Shown here piece by piece: positions 51,442 through 61,000 of a stretch of DNA of 64,000 nucleotides; the stretch's first letter is position 1, and each line of letters opens with the position of its first letter. Position numbers and translations under genes: made by a program. The stretch spans positions 1 through 64,000 of the forward strand of contig NZ_JAJKBG010000002.1 of NCBI RefSeq assembly GCF_022750635.1, read 5' to 3'. Below the pieces are notes generated by a model. That model saw nothing but the letters and a program-made list of their open reading frames with translations, was not told the DNA's origin and made no database searches. Source of the DNA: Brevundimonas pishanensis (lineage in GTDB: Bacteria; Pseudomonadota; Alphaproteobacteria; Caulobacterales; Caulobacteraceae).

Positions 51442-52772
51442 CGCTGGAACGGGTAGAAGTCGTTGCCGAGGTGAAGGATGGACGTCAGTTCGTCCAGAGC
51501 GCCACGGCTTTCCTCCAGCAGGGCCGGATCGGCCAGATCGGCAGGGCGCAACTCCTCGCGGTACCAGCGCAGCGCCCACATGGTCAGGCGGGCGTGCAGT
51601 TCATCCGTCATCCGCATGGCGGCGTTGGTAGCGGCCAGTTCCTCATCCGTCAGCACGACACGCAGGCGCAGGCAGGCGGGGCCGCCGCCATTGGCCATGG
51701 ACTGGCGCACATCCACATATTCCACGCGGCCGATCGGCCCGTTTGACGTGGCGATACGCTCTGCCACCGCATGGCTGCGCGGGTTATCGCGCGTCTCGGT
51801 GGGGCAGATCAGGGTCAGGCGGTCCTCGCCCGGTATCTGGATCAGCATGGAGTTGAACAGATAGCTGCTGATCGCATCGGCCAGAGGCAGGTCAGCGGCG
51901 GAAACCTCGACGAACTTCGGCTCGAAGCCCTTGGCGGCGGCGCGGATGGCGGCCTTGGTGGCCTCAAGGTCTTCAAACGCCAGTTCGTGGAAGAAGAGGG
52001 TATCCAGCGCGCCCACGCACACCACGTCATTGTGGAAGGTGCCGCCCGCGATGGCGGCGCGTCCCTGACGGGCGAGGACCACGTTCGAGGCGGTATGGCG
52101 GCGCATGATGGCCTCGCACGCCTCGCGGGTCTGGCGGGCGGGGAAGGGACCATCCCACGCCTCGAACGCCTCGCGGCCCCAGACGAACAGGTTCACGCCC
52201 TCGCTGCCGTGGTCGGCGCAAAGGCGCACATGGTTGGCCGCACCCTCGTCGGCCAGATGGCTGACCGGCGACAGGGCCGGATGGACGGCGAAATGGCTCG
52301 CGTCGGGGAAGAGGGCGTTCAGCGCCCTTTGCGTCTGCTCGTGCTCAAGGCTGCGGTGCAGGTTGGTGACCAGATTGGCGGGCGTGAAATGCACGCGGCC
52401 ATCTTGGCTGTCGGCACTGGGGGTCACGGTCGCGGCGTTGGCCGCCCACATGGGCGAGGCCGAGCAGGCGGCGGCGGCAAAGCTCGGCGCGTCCTTCCAT
52501 GCCCGCTCCAGCACCTGTGCGTCGGTACCCGCGAAGCCCAGAGAGCGCAGGAAGGGGATGCTCGGGCGTTCATGCGGGGGCAGGACGAACTGCGGCAGGC
52601 CGAGGTCTGCAAGCCGCTTCATCTTGTCGATCCCCTGCAGGACCGCCGCACGCGGAGACGAAGCCTCGCCCTTGTTCAGGCTGGACGCCAGATTGCCCGG
52701 CGACAGGCCCGCATAGGAGTGCGTCGGCCCGATCAGGCCATCGGCGTTGGCTTCGACCGCGTGCGAGGACAT
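51438..52772 (-). CDS. astB: N-succinylarginine dihydrolase
   Basis: AstB cleaves N2-succinylarginine to succinylornithine, two ammonia and carbon dioxide, step 2 of the arginine succinyltransferase pathway. The 444-residue protein has DGLIGPTHSYAGLSPGN at the start, a segment with GTFHNDVVCVG and the Cys near the C terminus (GGGPACLRLRV), as in known AstB proteins. It starts where astD ends (1-base overlap), so it is the last gene of the operon. Confidence 0.95.
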   Translation of the reverse strand: MSSHAVEANADGLIGPTHSYAGLSPGNLASSLNKGEASSPRAAVLQGIDKMKRLADLGLPQFVLPPHERPSIPFLRSLGFAGTDAQVLERAWKDAPSFAAAACSASPMWAANAATVTPSADSQDGRVHFTPANLVTNLHRSLEHEQTQRALNALFPDASHFAVHPALSPVSHLADEGAANHVRLCADHGSEGVNLFVWGREAFEAWDGPFPARQTREACEAIMRRHTASNVVLARQGRAAIAGGTFHNDVVCVGALDTLFFHELAFEDLEATKAAIRAAAKGFEPKFVEVSAADLPLADAISSYLFNSMLIQIPGEDRLTLICPTETRDNPRSHAVAERIATSNGPIGRVEYVDVRQSMANGGGPACLRLRVVLTDEELAATNAAMRMTDELHARLTMWALRWYREELRPADLADPALLEESRGALDELTSILHLGNDFYPFQR

Positions 52773-54187
52773 TACATCAGGCCTTTGATTTCACTGGCAA
52801 TGTTCTTCACGCCCTGAGCCTCGAAGCTGGCGACCGGATAGGCGCAGTAGTCGGCGGCGTAGTAGGCGCTGGGGCGGTGGTTGCCGCTGGCACCGAGGCC
52901 GCCGAAGGGCATGTCACCCGCTGCGCCGGTGGTCGGGCGGTTGAAGTTCACCACGCCTGCGCGGATGGTGGTGATGAAGCGATCCCACAGCGTGGCATCA
53001 TCGCTGATCAGCCCAGCCGACAGGCCGTAGCGGGTGTTGTTGGCGGCCTCCAGGGCGTCGTCGAAACTGTCCACGCGGATGACCGACAGGAACGGCGCGA
53101 AGATCTCTTCATCCGGCACGTTCACGCCCGTCACATCGATGATGGCGGGTTTGACGAAAGCATCGGCCAAGCCGTCAATCGGACCCGAGGCGCGGATGAC
53201 CTTGGCTCCCAGGTCGATACGTTCCTGAAGATCAGACAGAGCCTTCTTGGCGGCGCGTGCCGAGATCAGCGGGCCGCCGTAAACCTCTTCATTGCCGTTC
53301 CATGCGCCGTAACGCAGGCGGTCCGACAGTGCTGCCACAGCCTCGACTACCGCGTCACCCTGCGGGCCGTTCGGCACGATCAGGCGACGGGCGCAGGAGC
53401 AACGCTGGCCCGAGGTGATGAAGGCGGACTGAACAACGTGAGTGGCCGCAGCCTCGGGATCGGACACGTCCCAGACGACCAGCGGGTTGTTGCCGCCCAG
53501 TTCCAGCGCGAGGATCACATGCGGATCATCGGCGAACTTCTTGCGGAAGTGGGCTCCCGCTGCGCCCGATCCGGTGAACATCAGGGCGTCGATCTTCTGG
53601 TCCAGCAGGGCCGCGCCGACGTCCTTGCCCCCCTGTACCAGATTGATCACGCCGTCCGGCACGCCCGCTTCCAGCAGGCATTGCACCATCAGTTCACCCG
53701 TCTTGGGGGCTTCTTCCGAAGGTTTGAACACCACCGTGTCGCCCGCCAGAAGGGCCGGCACGATGTGCCCGTTCGGCAGGTGGCCGGGGAAGTTGAAGGG
53801 GCCAAGCACTGCAGCGACGCCATGCGGGCGGTGGCGCAGGACGGCGCGTCCAAACGCGGTGTCGCTGCTGCGTTCGCCCGTGCGCTCGTCATAGGCGCGG
53901 ATGGAGATGTCCACCTTGCCCTGCATGGAGCCGACCTCGCCTTGCGTCTCCCACAGGGCCTTGCCTGTCTCGCGGCTGATGGTCTCGGCGATCTCGGCGG
54001 CGCGTTCCTTCAGCTTAGCCTGATATGCCTTTAGGATGGCGACGCGCTCTTCGCGCGGGCGTAATGCCCAGTCGGCCATGACCGCGCGGGCCTTGGTGAC
54101 GGCGTCTGCGACCTGTTGCGGCGTGCTCTCTGCGCCTTCCCAGACGACTTCGCCGGTGGTGGGGTCGATGGATTGGAACGTGGTCAT
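52772..54187 (-). CDS. astD: Succinylglutamate semialdehyde dehydrogenase
   Basis: A 471-residue aldehyde dehydrogenase. Ordinary ALDH motifs are seen: ALELGGNNPLVV, the catalytic cysteine in SGQRCSCARRL, and EEIFAPFLSVI. AstD oxidises succinylglutamate semialdehyde to succinylglutamate, step 4 of the pathway. Assignment to AstD rather than another ALDH rests on sequence patterns (FNFPGHLPNGHIVPAL) and on its place between astA and astB. Confidence 0.94.
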   Translation of the reverse strand: MTTFQSIDPTTGEVVWEGAESTPQQVADAVTKARAVMADWALRPREERVAILKAYQAKLKERAAEIAETISRETGKALWETQGEVGSMQGKVDISIRAYDERTGERSSDTAFGRAVLRHRPHGVAAVLGPFNFPGHLPNGHIVPALLAGDTVVFKPSEEAPKTGELMVQCLLEAGVPDGVINLVQGGKDVGAALLDQKIDALMFTGSGAAGAHFRKKFADDPHVILALELGGNNPLVVWDVSDPEAAATHVVQSAFITSGQRCSCARRLIVPNGPQGDAVVEAVAALSDRLRYGAWNGNEEVYGGPLISARAAKKALSDLQERIDLGAKVIRASGPIDGLADAFVKPAIIDVTGVNVPDEEIFAPFLSVIRVDSFDDALEAANNTRYGLSAGLISDDATLWDRFITTIRAGVVNFNRPTTGAAGDMPFGGLGASGNHRPSAYYAADYCAYPVASFEAQGVKNIASEIKGLM

Positions 54188-54196
54188 TGCGGCAAC

Positions 54197-55204
54197 TCAG
54201 ACTTTAACGCGGACGGTATCGCCAGCCTTGACCTTTAGGGCGGTGGCGGCGTCGGCGGTGATGGTGACGGTATCGGCTTGCAGGTCGGCCTTCACGCGCA
54301 CGGCGCGGAACTTGGCCAGACTATCGGTCGAAATCAGGGCGGGCAGGTCGGCCTGAATGTCGTGACCGATCTGGACCTTAAGCGGGCGGGCATCGCGCAC
54401 GGTGCGGATGTTGTCGCGCCCACAGGTAACGGTGGGGCCGGCATCGAAGATGTCGACTAGGCCGTTGGGGCGGAACCCTTCGGACTCCAGCAAGGCCATG
54501 GCGGGCACGCCCTGAGGGTGGACTTTCCCGATCACCGCGCGGGCCGGTTCGGGCAGAAGCTCGACATAGATAGGGTGGCGCGGGGCCAGATCGAGGATGA
54601 ACTGTTTGTCGGTCGAGCCGGTCATCCGGTCGGCGTCGTCAAAGTCCATCGGGAAGAATTTGTGTGCGACGTGATCCCAGAAGGGGCATGCCCCGTCCGG
54701 CGTGAAAACGCCGCGCAACTCCGCCAGCACATTCTCGGCAAACATATCAGGCTGCGTGCCCATCAGCATATAGCGCGACTGGGCCAGCAAGCGCCCTGCG
54801 CCCCCGCGACGGCGGTCGGCCTTGAGGAACAGCGAGCCCACCTCTGACCAGCCCGCGCATTCATTCACCAGCACCAGCGTCTGGTGGTTCATCTTCACGC
54901 CCAGCGAGGGCGACTGGGTGATGTTGTTCACGAGGCGGAAGGAGAAGAAGGGACGCTTCAGACCCACGGTCGCTTTGACGCCGCCGATGCCGTCGACATC
55001 GCCTGTGTCGCCATCTTCAAGCATCAGGGTGTACCAGGCTTCTTCCCACGGCAGTTCGCCACTGAAGGACTGTTTGCTGGTCTCCAGACGCTCGCTCAGG
55101 ACATCGGCATCTTCGGGCAGGCTGGTGAAACCCGGACCCGAGAGGATCGCCAGTTCCATCAAGTCGTCGAGGTCCGTCGGCATAGCGGGGCGAACAATAA
55201 GCAT
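54197..55204 (-). CDS. astA: Arginine N-succinyltransferase
   Basis: AstA transfers a succinyl group from succinyl-CoA to arginine, the first step of the pathway. The 335-residue protein begins MLIVRPAMPTDLDDLMELA and contains the family segments LFLKADRRRGGAGRLLAQSRYMLM (acetyl-CoA-type binding) and FWDHVAHKFFPMDFDDADRMTG. Spacing to astD is nine bases; the M20 gene precedes it with a 3-base gap. Confidence 0.94.
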   Translation of the reverse strand: MLIVRPAMPTDLDDLMELAILSGPGFTSLPEDADVLSERLETSKQSFSGELPWEEAWYTLMLEDGDTGDVDGIGGVKATVGLKRPFFSFRLVNNITQSPSLGVKMNHQTLVLVNECAGWSEVGSLFLKADRRRGGAGRLLAQSRYMLMGTQPDMFAENVLAELRGVFTPDGACPFWDHVAHKFFPMDFDDADRMTGSTDKQFILDLAPRHPIYVELLPEPARAVIGKVHPQGVPAMALLESEGFRPNGLVDIFDAGPTVTCGRDNIRTVRDARPLKVQIGHDIQADLPALISTDSLAKFRAVRVKADLQADTVTITADAATALKVKAGDTVRVKV

Positions 55205-55207
55205 GGC

Positions 55208-56458
55208 TTACAGGGTCTCCAGACGAAGCTTTTTCAGCCGTTTCGCATCGATTTCACCAGACGCGATCTTGCTGAGAATAAGGGCAGACAGGCGGGCGCG
55301 CTCAAGGAAGCTGTCAGGCCACGCATATTCCTGATCGGAGTGGATATCGCCGCCTATGACGCCCAGCGTGTCGACATTGGGCAGGCCCGCAGCGTGCAGG
55401 TTGTTACCCTCGCAAACGCCGCCCGAGGGTTGCCATCGGATAGACTGGCCCAGCAGGTCGCCCGCCGACTTCACCGCGTTGAACAGGGCGGTCTGGCTAG
55501 CATCCATCGGTTTGGGCGCGCGGGTCATGCCGCCGTGAAGGTGCAAGCTGATGCCTGCAAATGGCGGCTCGGATGTGATCTCGGCAATGGCATCGATCAC
55601 CCATGAAGCAGACTGGGCATCGGGCACGCGCACATTGAAGCGCACCACGGCATTGTCGGCCACGACGTTCAGCGGTGATCCGCCGTCGATCTTGGAAACG
55701 TTGACCGTCACACCTTCGCGCTGGCCGTTCAGAGCGTGCAGGCGGGTGGCGATGATGGCGGCGGCGGCAATGGCATTCGCACCTTCGTGGAAGGCACGGC
55801 CCGCGTGGGCGGCCTTGCCGTTGACGATCAGGTGGTAGTTGCCGCTGCCTTTGCGTTCACCCGCCAGTGTGCCATCGGGCAGGGAAGGCTCATACGTCAG
55901 GCCAATATGGCCCTTGGCGCCGAGTTCAGCCAGCAACGGTGCGGAGCCCGGCGATCCGATCTCTTCATCTGGCGACAGCAGGGCCGTCCAGCCGACATTG
56001 TCTTTCAAGGGGTGGGCCTCGAACGCTTCGAGGGCACCCAGCATCACACTGATACCGCCCTTCATGTCGGCGATGCCCGGCCCGTTCAGCGCGCCATCGT
56101 CACGGACGCTCAGAGTCTGGAACGGGCTGCTGGCGTCAAAGACCGTGTCATAGTGGCCGGTCAGAACCAGTTGAACAGGGGCGTCAGGACGGCATGAGAT
56201 TTTCAGCGCAGGGGCATAGTGGTCGGTTGTTACCGAACCGTCCGATGCCACCGATGTCGATGTCGCCGTACCTACACGTTCGATCTTTGCGGGCAGGGGC
56301 GAAAAGGCGAGTTCCAGCGCATCAAGCACGCCAAGCAGGCCATCAGTGTGTCGACTGCCCGAGTTCACGTTAACCCACGCGATAGCCCGTTCGATCAACT
56401 CTCCGGCACGCGGTGCCAGAGCAGCAAGGACGCGTTCGTCGTTCGGATGCAGCTCCAT
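55208..56458 (-). CDS. M20-family metallopeptidase at the head of the ast operon
   Basis: A 416-residue dizinc hydrolase of the ArgE/carboxypeptidase G2 type. Metal ligands are visible in LTGHYDTVF, GPGIADMKGG and the catalytic LSPDEEIGSPGS; a dimerisation domain with GKAAHAGRAFHEGANA follows. The operon has no astE (succinylglutamate desuccinylase, M14 family), so this enzyme is a natural candidate for removing succinate from succinylglutamate. That is inferred from context; it may instead act on another N-acyl amino acid. Confidence 0.85.
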   Translation of the reverse strand: MELHPNDERVLAALAPRAGELIERAIAWVNVNSGSRHTDGLLGVLDALELAFSPLPAKIERVGTATSTSVASDGSVTTDHYAPALKISCRPDAPVQLVLTGHYDTVFDASSPFQTLSVRDDGALNGPGIADMKGGISVMLGALEAFEAHPLKDNVGWTALLSPDEEIGSPGSAPLLAELGAKGHIGLTYEPSLPDGTLAGERKGSGNYHLIVNGKAAHAGRAFHEGANAIAAAAIIATRLHALNGQREGVTVNVSKIDGGSPLNVVADNAVVRFNVRVPDAQSASWVIDAIAEITSEPPFAGISLHLHGGMTRAPKPMDASQTALFNAVKSAGDLLGQSIRWQPSGGVCEGNNLHAAGLPNVDTLGVIGGDIHSDQEYAWPDSFLERARLSALILSKIASGEIDAKRLKKLRLETL

Positions 56459-56575
56459 ATCCAGCAGCCTATAGGCCCGAAGAACAAAGGTGAAGGAGCG
56501 ATGATTTATGGCGCGGCGGATGGGAATCCGTGCAGTGCAGCGATAGGTTTTACCTCTTGAAGGCCGGAGTCGCGC

Positions 56576-57019
56576 ATGAACCGTCGTTTTGTATCCCCGT
56601 TCGCATCTCTCGAATCGCGCCAGCAGGCCGAGTCGATGCAGGCCTGTTCAGTGACAGGGTTCGTGCTGTGGGCTGTTACGCTGGGAGTATTGGCGACGGC
56701 GATACTGGCAGGGATGGGGTCCGAACCCGAAGCCTCGCGAGGGGCAGCGGCAGGGCTATGCATATTTATGGCGGTGGTGGCAGCGGCCGCTGGCTGGGTG
56801 CAGTGGCGCAAGCCGAACCGCATTTTGCCGTCCTTCGGCGTGGCTTGGTCTCTGTATGAACTGTCTTCGTTGATGGTGGGCCTAATGGTGGGAGCACCCA
56901 TGGCCGCGGGCGGGCTATCGTCCGCCTTTGCATGGGGAACGGCGGCTGTATTGGTGGTGTGCGCCGCACTGCATGTCGGCGCTCTGCGGGCGACCTTCTA
57001 TCTGGCGCGCGCACAGTAG
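56576..57019 (+). CDS. Small membrane protein of unknown function
   Basis: A 147-residue protein with four membrane segments (about residues 24-45, 57-75, 86-108 and 114-136) and a polar N terminus. No domain is recognised. It lies divergent to the ast operon, so its promoter shares the 117-base gap. ATG 56576 follows GGAG-like bases at moderate distance. Confidence 0.75.
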   Translation: MNRRFVSPFASLESRQQAESMQACSVTGFVLWAVTLGVLATAILAGMGSEPEASRGAAAGLCIFMAVVAAAAGWVQWRKPNRILPSFGVAWSLYELSSLMVGLMVGAPMAAGGLSSAFAWGTAAVLVVCAALHVGALRATFYLARAQ

Positions 57020-57102
57020 GGCCCGAGCCGACAGGCTCAGACTTATTGCAAAGCTTGATCGAGCGCTTTAACACCGCCGCTATTCGTGGCGGGGGAACTA
57101 CA

Positions 57103-57642
57103 GTGAAATCAGCGGGTTTTGCCGTCTGGCGGGCGTTCCTCCATGCACCGTCCACGTATGCGCAAGCTCGGTTTATGGCCAGAGTGGCCTGCGCGGCTGT
57201 CGCAAGCCGCGCAATCTACACAGTCTATGCCTTTCTTGCCCTGCGGCCTTCCGGTGAAGAGGTCATTGCCGAACTGAGACGGGTTAAAGGGCCGGTGACG
57301 CTTGATGAAGCGGCCATCGACCAGGTGATCTTCGAGCGTGTCGCGGACATATTCGTCTGGCTCAGCGGAGGGATGACCGTAGCGGTGGTGGGCCTCTGCG
57401 CCGGGCTGGGAATCTGGCAATGGCGTCGTCCGGGGACGGCCATGCCGCTGACGTGCTTGTGCATCATCGCCTTTACTGTCCTGGTAACTCTCTTCGGTAT
57501 CCAGAACGAACACGTGAGGGCCGCAGCACTGGAGCCTCAGAACCTGATCCTGCTGATGATGAAGCCGGTGCTTGTCGTGATGCTGTTTGCCGCCTATCGC
57601 GGAGGACGTTTCTGCCAACTCTATCGGAAGGACACGCCGTGA
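57103..57642 (+). CDS. Small membrane protein of unknown function
   Basis: A 179-residue protein with membrane segments at about 35-52, 90-112, 118-138 and 145-163 and a charged loop (GEEVIAELRRVKGPVTLDEAAIDQVIFERV) between the first two. The start is GTG 57103 because GGGGGA lies seven bases upstream; the long upstream extension in this frame would overlap the previous gene and looks non-coding. Its stop overlaps the GTG of arsC-like gene. Confidence 0.7.
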   Translation: MKSAGFAVWRAFLHAPSTYAQARFMARVACAAVASRAIYTVYAFLALRPSGEEVIAELRRVKGPVTLDEAAIDQVIFERVADIFVWLSGGMTVAVVGLCAGLGIWQWRRPGTAMPLTCLCIIAFTVLVTLFGIQNEHVRAAALEPQNLILLMMKPVLVVMLFAAYRGGRFCQLYRKDTP

Positions 57643-57980
57643 CCGCGACCATCTATCACAACCCGAAATGCTCCACGTCGCGCAAGGCGCTTGAACTGCT
57701 GCAGGAAAAAGGCATCACGCCGACCGTCGTTGAATATCTCAAGACGGGGTGGGATGCGGCTACTCTGGATCGTCTGGCCAAGTCGACGGGGAAGGGTTTT
57801 GCCGGCATGCTGCGTATGCGCGAGGACGAGGCCAAGCAGTTGGCGGCGGATGGGGCATCGGACGATGTGATCCGTGCGGCCATGATTGCCAGTCCGGTGC
57901 TGGTTGAACGCCCTATCGTTGAGACCGCCAAGGGGGCGAGGATCGGTCGTCCGCTGGAGACGGTGCTCGAAATCCTCTAA
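57639..57980 (+). CDS. arsC: ArsC/Spx-family thioredoxin-fold reductase (arsenate reductase-like)
   Basis: A 113-residue protein with the active-site segment IYHNPKCSTSRKALELL (Cys11 followed by S-x-x-R-K), as in glutaredoxin-linked ArsC. RMRE-DEAK and SPVLVERPIVETAKGARIGRP match the substrate-binding arginines of the E. coli R773 type. No other ars gene is nearby, so detoxification may not be its only job. It starts at GTG 57639, overlapping the previous stop. Confidence 0.88.
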   Translation: MTATIYHNPKCSTSRKALELLQEKGITPTVVEYLKTGWDAATLDRLAKSTGKGFAGMLRMREDEAKQLAADGASDDVIRAAMIASPVLVERPIVETAKGARIGRPLETVLEIL

Positions 57981-57990
57981 GATCCAAAAG

Positions 57991-58023
57991 AAAGGCCGGG
58001 CGATCTGCCCGGCCTTTTTGTTT
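57991..58023. terminator. Bidirectional terminator between arsC and tamB
   Basis: A perfect 11-bp stem (AAAGGCCGGGC with GCCCGGCCTTT) around GATCT, followed by TTGTTT; A's precede it, so it also suits the convergent tamB transcript. Confidence 0.9.
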
Positions 58024-58028
58024 AGCCT

Positions 58029-61000
58029 CTAGTCTCGCTCGCGACGCCAGCGGATCGAGATGTTGGAGGTGTTGTCACCGCTGAAGGCAGAGGTGACAGC
58101 GATATTGCGCCGGACTTGCCACTCTACCCGCACCGTCGCACCGGCTTCGCCGCCGCCGATGATCTCGAGGTAGAGGTTTTTGCCCAGACGGCGTCCACCG
58201 GCGATGGTCATATTGGACGCCTCGCCGCCGAAGGACAGGCGATCCAGACCAGCCAGTTCGCGAAGGTTGCCGATGATGTCGAGGCCGCCACCCCCTGCGA
58301 GCGATGCCACACCGGAGGCCAGTTGTGCAGCCTCAAGAGCCGACAACTGCGAGACCGAGCGCCCGAACAGGACCCGCGCAAGGATTTCATCCTGCGGCAG
58401 TTCCGGCTCTGAGGTCAGGGCAATCTTCGGGCTGGCTGCCGTGCCGGTCACCTTGATGATCGCGGTGATCGACGGGTCCTCGCGGGTTGCGGTCAGGTTC
58501 AGCAGTATCTTCGCCGGATCGGTCGACAGGGTGATGCTGCCATCGTCGTCGAAGGTGAAGCGCTTGCCGGCGAAGTCGTAATCGCCGCGTACTACATTGG
58601 CCGTGCCCGAGAGCTCGGGCGAGGCGAGTGTGCCGCGAATACGGGCATCGGTTCGCAACAGGAGATCGAGACCGCGACCGCGTACCTCGATCTCGTCCGC
58701 CGTCAGATTGACGTTCAGAGCAATCGGGGTGGACAGCAGCGGGGTTGCCTCCGAACGTGAGCGGGTGGCCACCGGACGGCGCACCGCGTTGCGGTCGGTG
58801 ACCGGCGCGCGGATGATGCCGTTGGAGCCGGGCAGGTTGGGCGTAATCTCTGCCTTGTCCACGTTCAATGTGCCGCGCAGGGTGATAGCGCGGGCATAGC
58901 GTTCCACCTGCACCGTGCCACTGGTGTTCACAGTGGCCACGTCGTTCTCGACGAGACGGAAGTTCTTCAGACCCAGCGTCAGGTTACCCAACGAGGCATC
59001 GGCATTGCGGTTGCCGCCAAGACGGTTGTCGGTCACCAGATCGCAGGTGAAGGTCTCGTTGAAGGTATTGGGCAGGGCCGAACCACGGCGCTCGAACCAC
59101 AAGGTACCAAAGCCGCACAACTGGCCATTCCCATAGTCCTTGGCACTGAGGCGGGACAGGCGGACGCCTTCCTGATTGAAGTCGGCGTTCAGGAACACGT
59201 CCTTCAGGCGCAGGCCGGTAGAGCCTTCGTTGAACTTGCCGTCGGTCAGCGCAACGTTGCCGACGATGGTCGGCGAACGCACGCGACCGCTCAGGGTGAC
59301 GTTGGCGCGTAGATTGCCCTCCAGCTTGCGGTCGATACCGTCCACCAGATCCCACAGCGGTTTGATCTCGCCATTGATCTTCAGATCGCCGGACAGGTTG
59401 CGCGTTTCGTCGGTAACCAGCTTGGCCGGATTGGCTTGGTTGATCATCGGCAGGGTCAGGTCCAGCAGGGCGAGAGCCCCCTGAGTAGCCTGATTGCGCG
59501 GATCGCAAATGCCGCCGCGGTTGCCGTAGGCGGCGCAGGCGCGGATGTTCATCTCGCGGGCTTGCAGGTCCGCGATCAGACGACCGTCTACGAGGACGTT
59601 GTTCTGGTCCGCACGCACGCTTGCGCTACCGGCGTTGGAGAAGACCACGTCGGCACCCCCATCCAGTGACGGTGCGCCGGTGTTCGACAGATTGGCCGTG
59701 CCGGTAATCAAGCCCTGCAGGTCGCTGTTGAGCGACTTGAGCGGTACATTTTGCAGGTTCAGTTTGGCATCCCAGCCCGTGCGGCCACGACCGAGCGGGC
59801 GCGGGTCCAGCGCCAGTGTGGCCGTGCCGTCGCCCAGCTGTGCCGCAACCAGTGCGCGATTGGTATCACCACGTCGCTCCACAAAGGTGCTGGGCAACAG
59901 CTGAGCGCGGATGCCGCGAATAACCGCATTTCCGCTGCCTTCCAGACGGTGGCCGTCACTCAGGCGGCGGTAAACCAGCGGGCCCTGGAAGGAGATCGGG
60001 TTTTCGCCCGTCATAACCAGATTGGTATTGAGCGTCAGCGCCGACAGATTGCCCTGACCAACCACTTCGATGCGGCTGAAATGCATGTTGCTGCCACGCA
60101 AAATCAGATCGCGGGCGCGAAGCGACACATCCACGCTCTCGGGACCGGCATTGGCAGGCAGCTTAATATAGCCGCGAACCTCGCCACGCTGGATGAAGGC
60201 ACCGGGACGACCGGTGACTTCAAGGTCGGCGGTGGACGGGATCAGGTCCGACAAGGTGATGAACCCCTTGGCGGTGATGCCGCCGGCGTTCACATCCACA
60301 TCGCTGAGGGCAATGGTGTCCTTGCCCAGACGGAAGCGGGCCTGACCGCGCGCGGCCTGACCTCGGTTCATGCCTGTCAGGGTGACGAAGCCGTCCGACG
60401 ACCCGTCGCCGACGTTGAATTCCAGTCCCATCTTGGCGGCGTTGAGGATCAACTGGCCGATGGCAACTTTCTCGAAGTCGGCGTTGAAGCGGGTGCGCGG
60501 CGTGTTCAGCTTGCCAACGATAAAGCCGTCGCCCGCCATATTGCCGTCAATGGCGACAGGACCGACGCCAAACGGGCCGCGTGCCTTCCAGTCCAACGCA
60601 AGATTGAGCTGGTCGCCTTTGAGCGTACCCTTCGCCGCAACATCGGCCTTCTCGCCAATGAGGCGGCTGCCTTCAGTGAGGTGGATCGTGCCGTTGGCGA
60701 GGCTGCCGTTCAGCTTCAGCTTGGGCGAGCGGCCCAGCAGACGGTCGACCTCTTCAATGCCGAAGAAGAAGTCGCGGCCGCCACCGTCAAAGTTCAGTCC
60801 CCATGCACCGCCGGAGCGGGGCATGCTGCCACGCAGCTTGCCGCCAAAACGACCGCGCGCACCGGGCTTGATGACGCCGATATTGTTGACGTCGAAGTCT
60901 GCGTTGAATGACAGACCGCCCATCAGGTTGCGACGGCCCGAACCCGTTAGATTGAGCGCCGAGCCTTTCAAATCAACGTCTTGCAGCAGGATGTTGCCGT

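Noticed and set aside
52499..54034. A 511-residue plus-strand frame across astB and astD.
   Set aside because: It is antisense to two certain enzymes of the ast operon and lacks any domain.
59751..60911. A 386-residue plus-strand frame inside tamB.
   Set aside because: It is antisense to a clear TamB coding sequence and shows a shadow composition.
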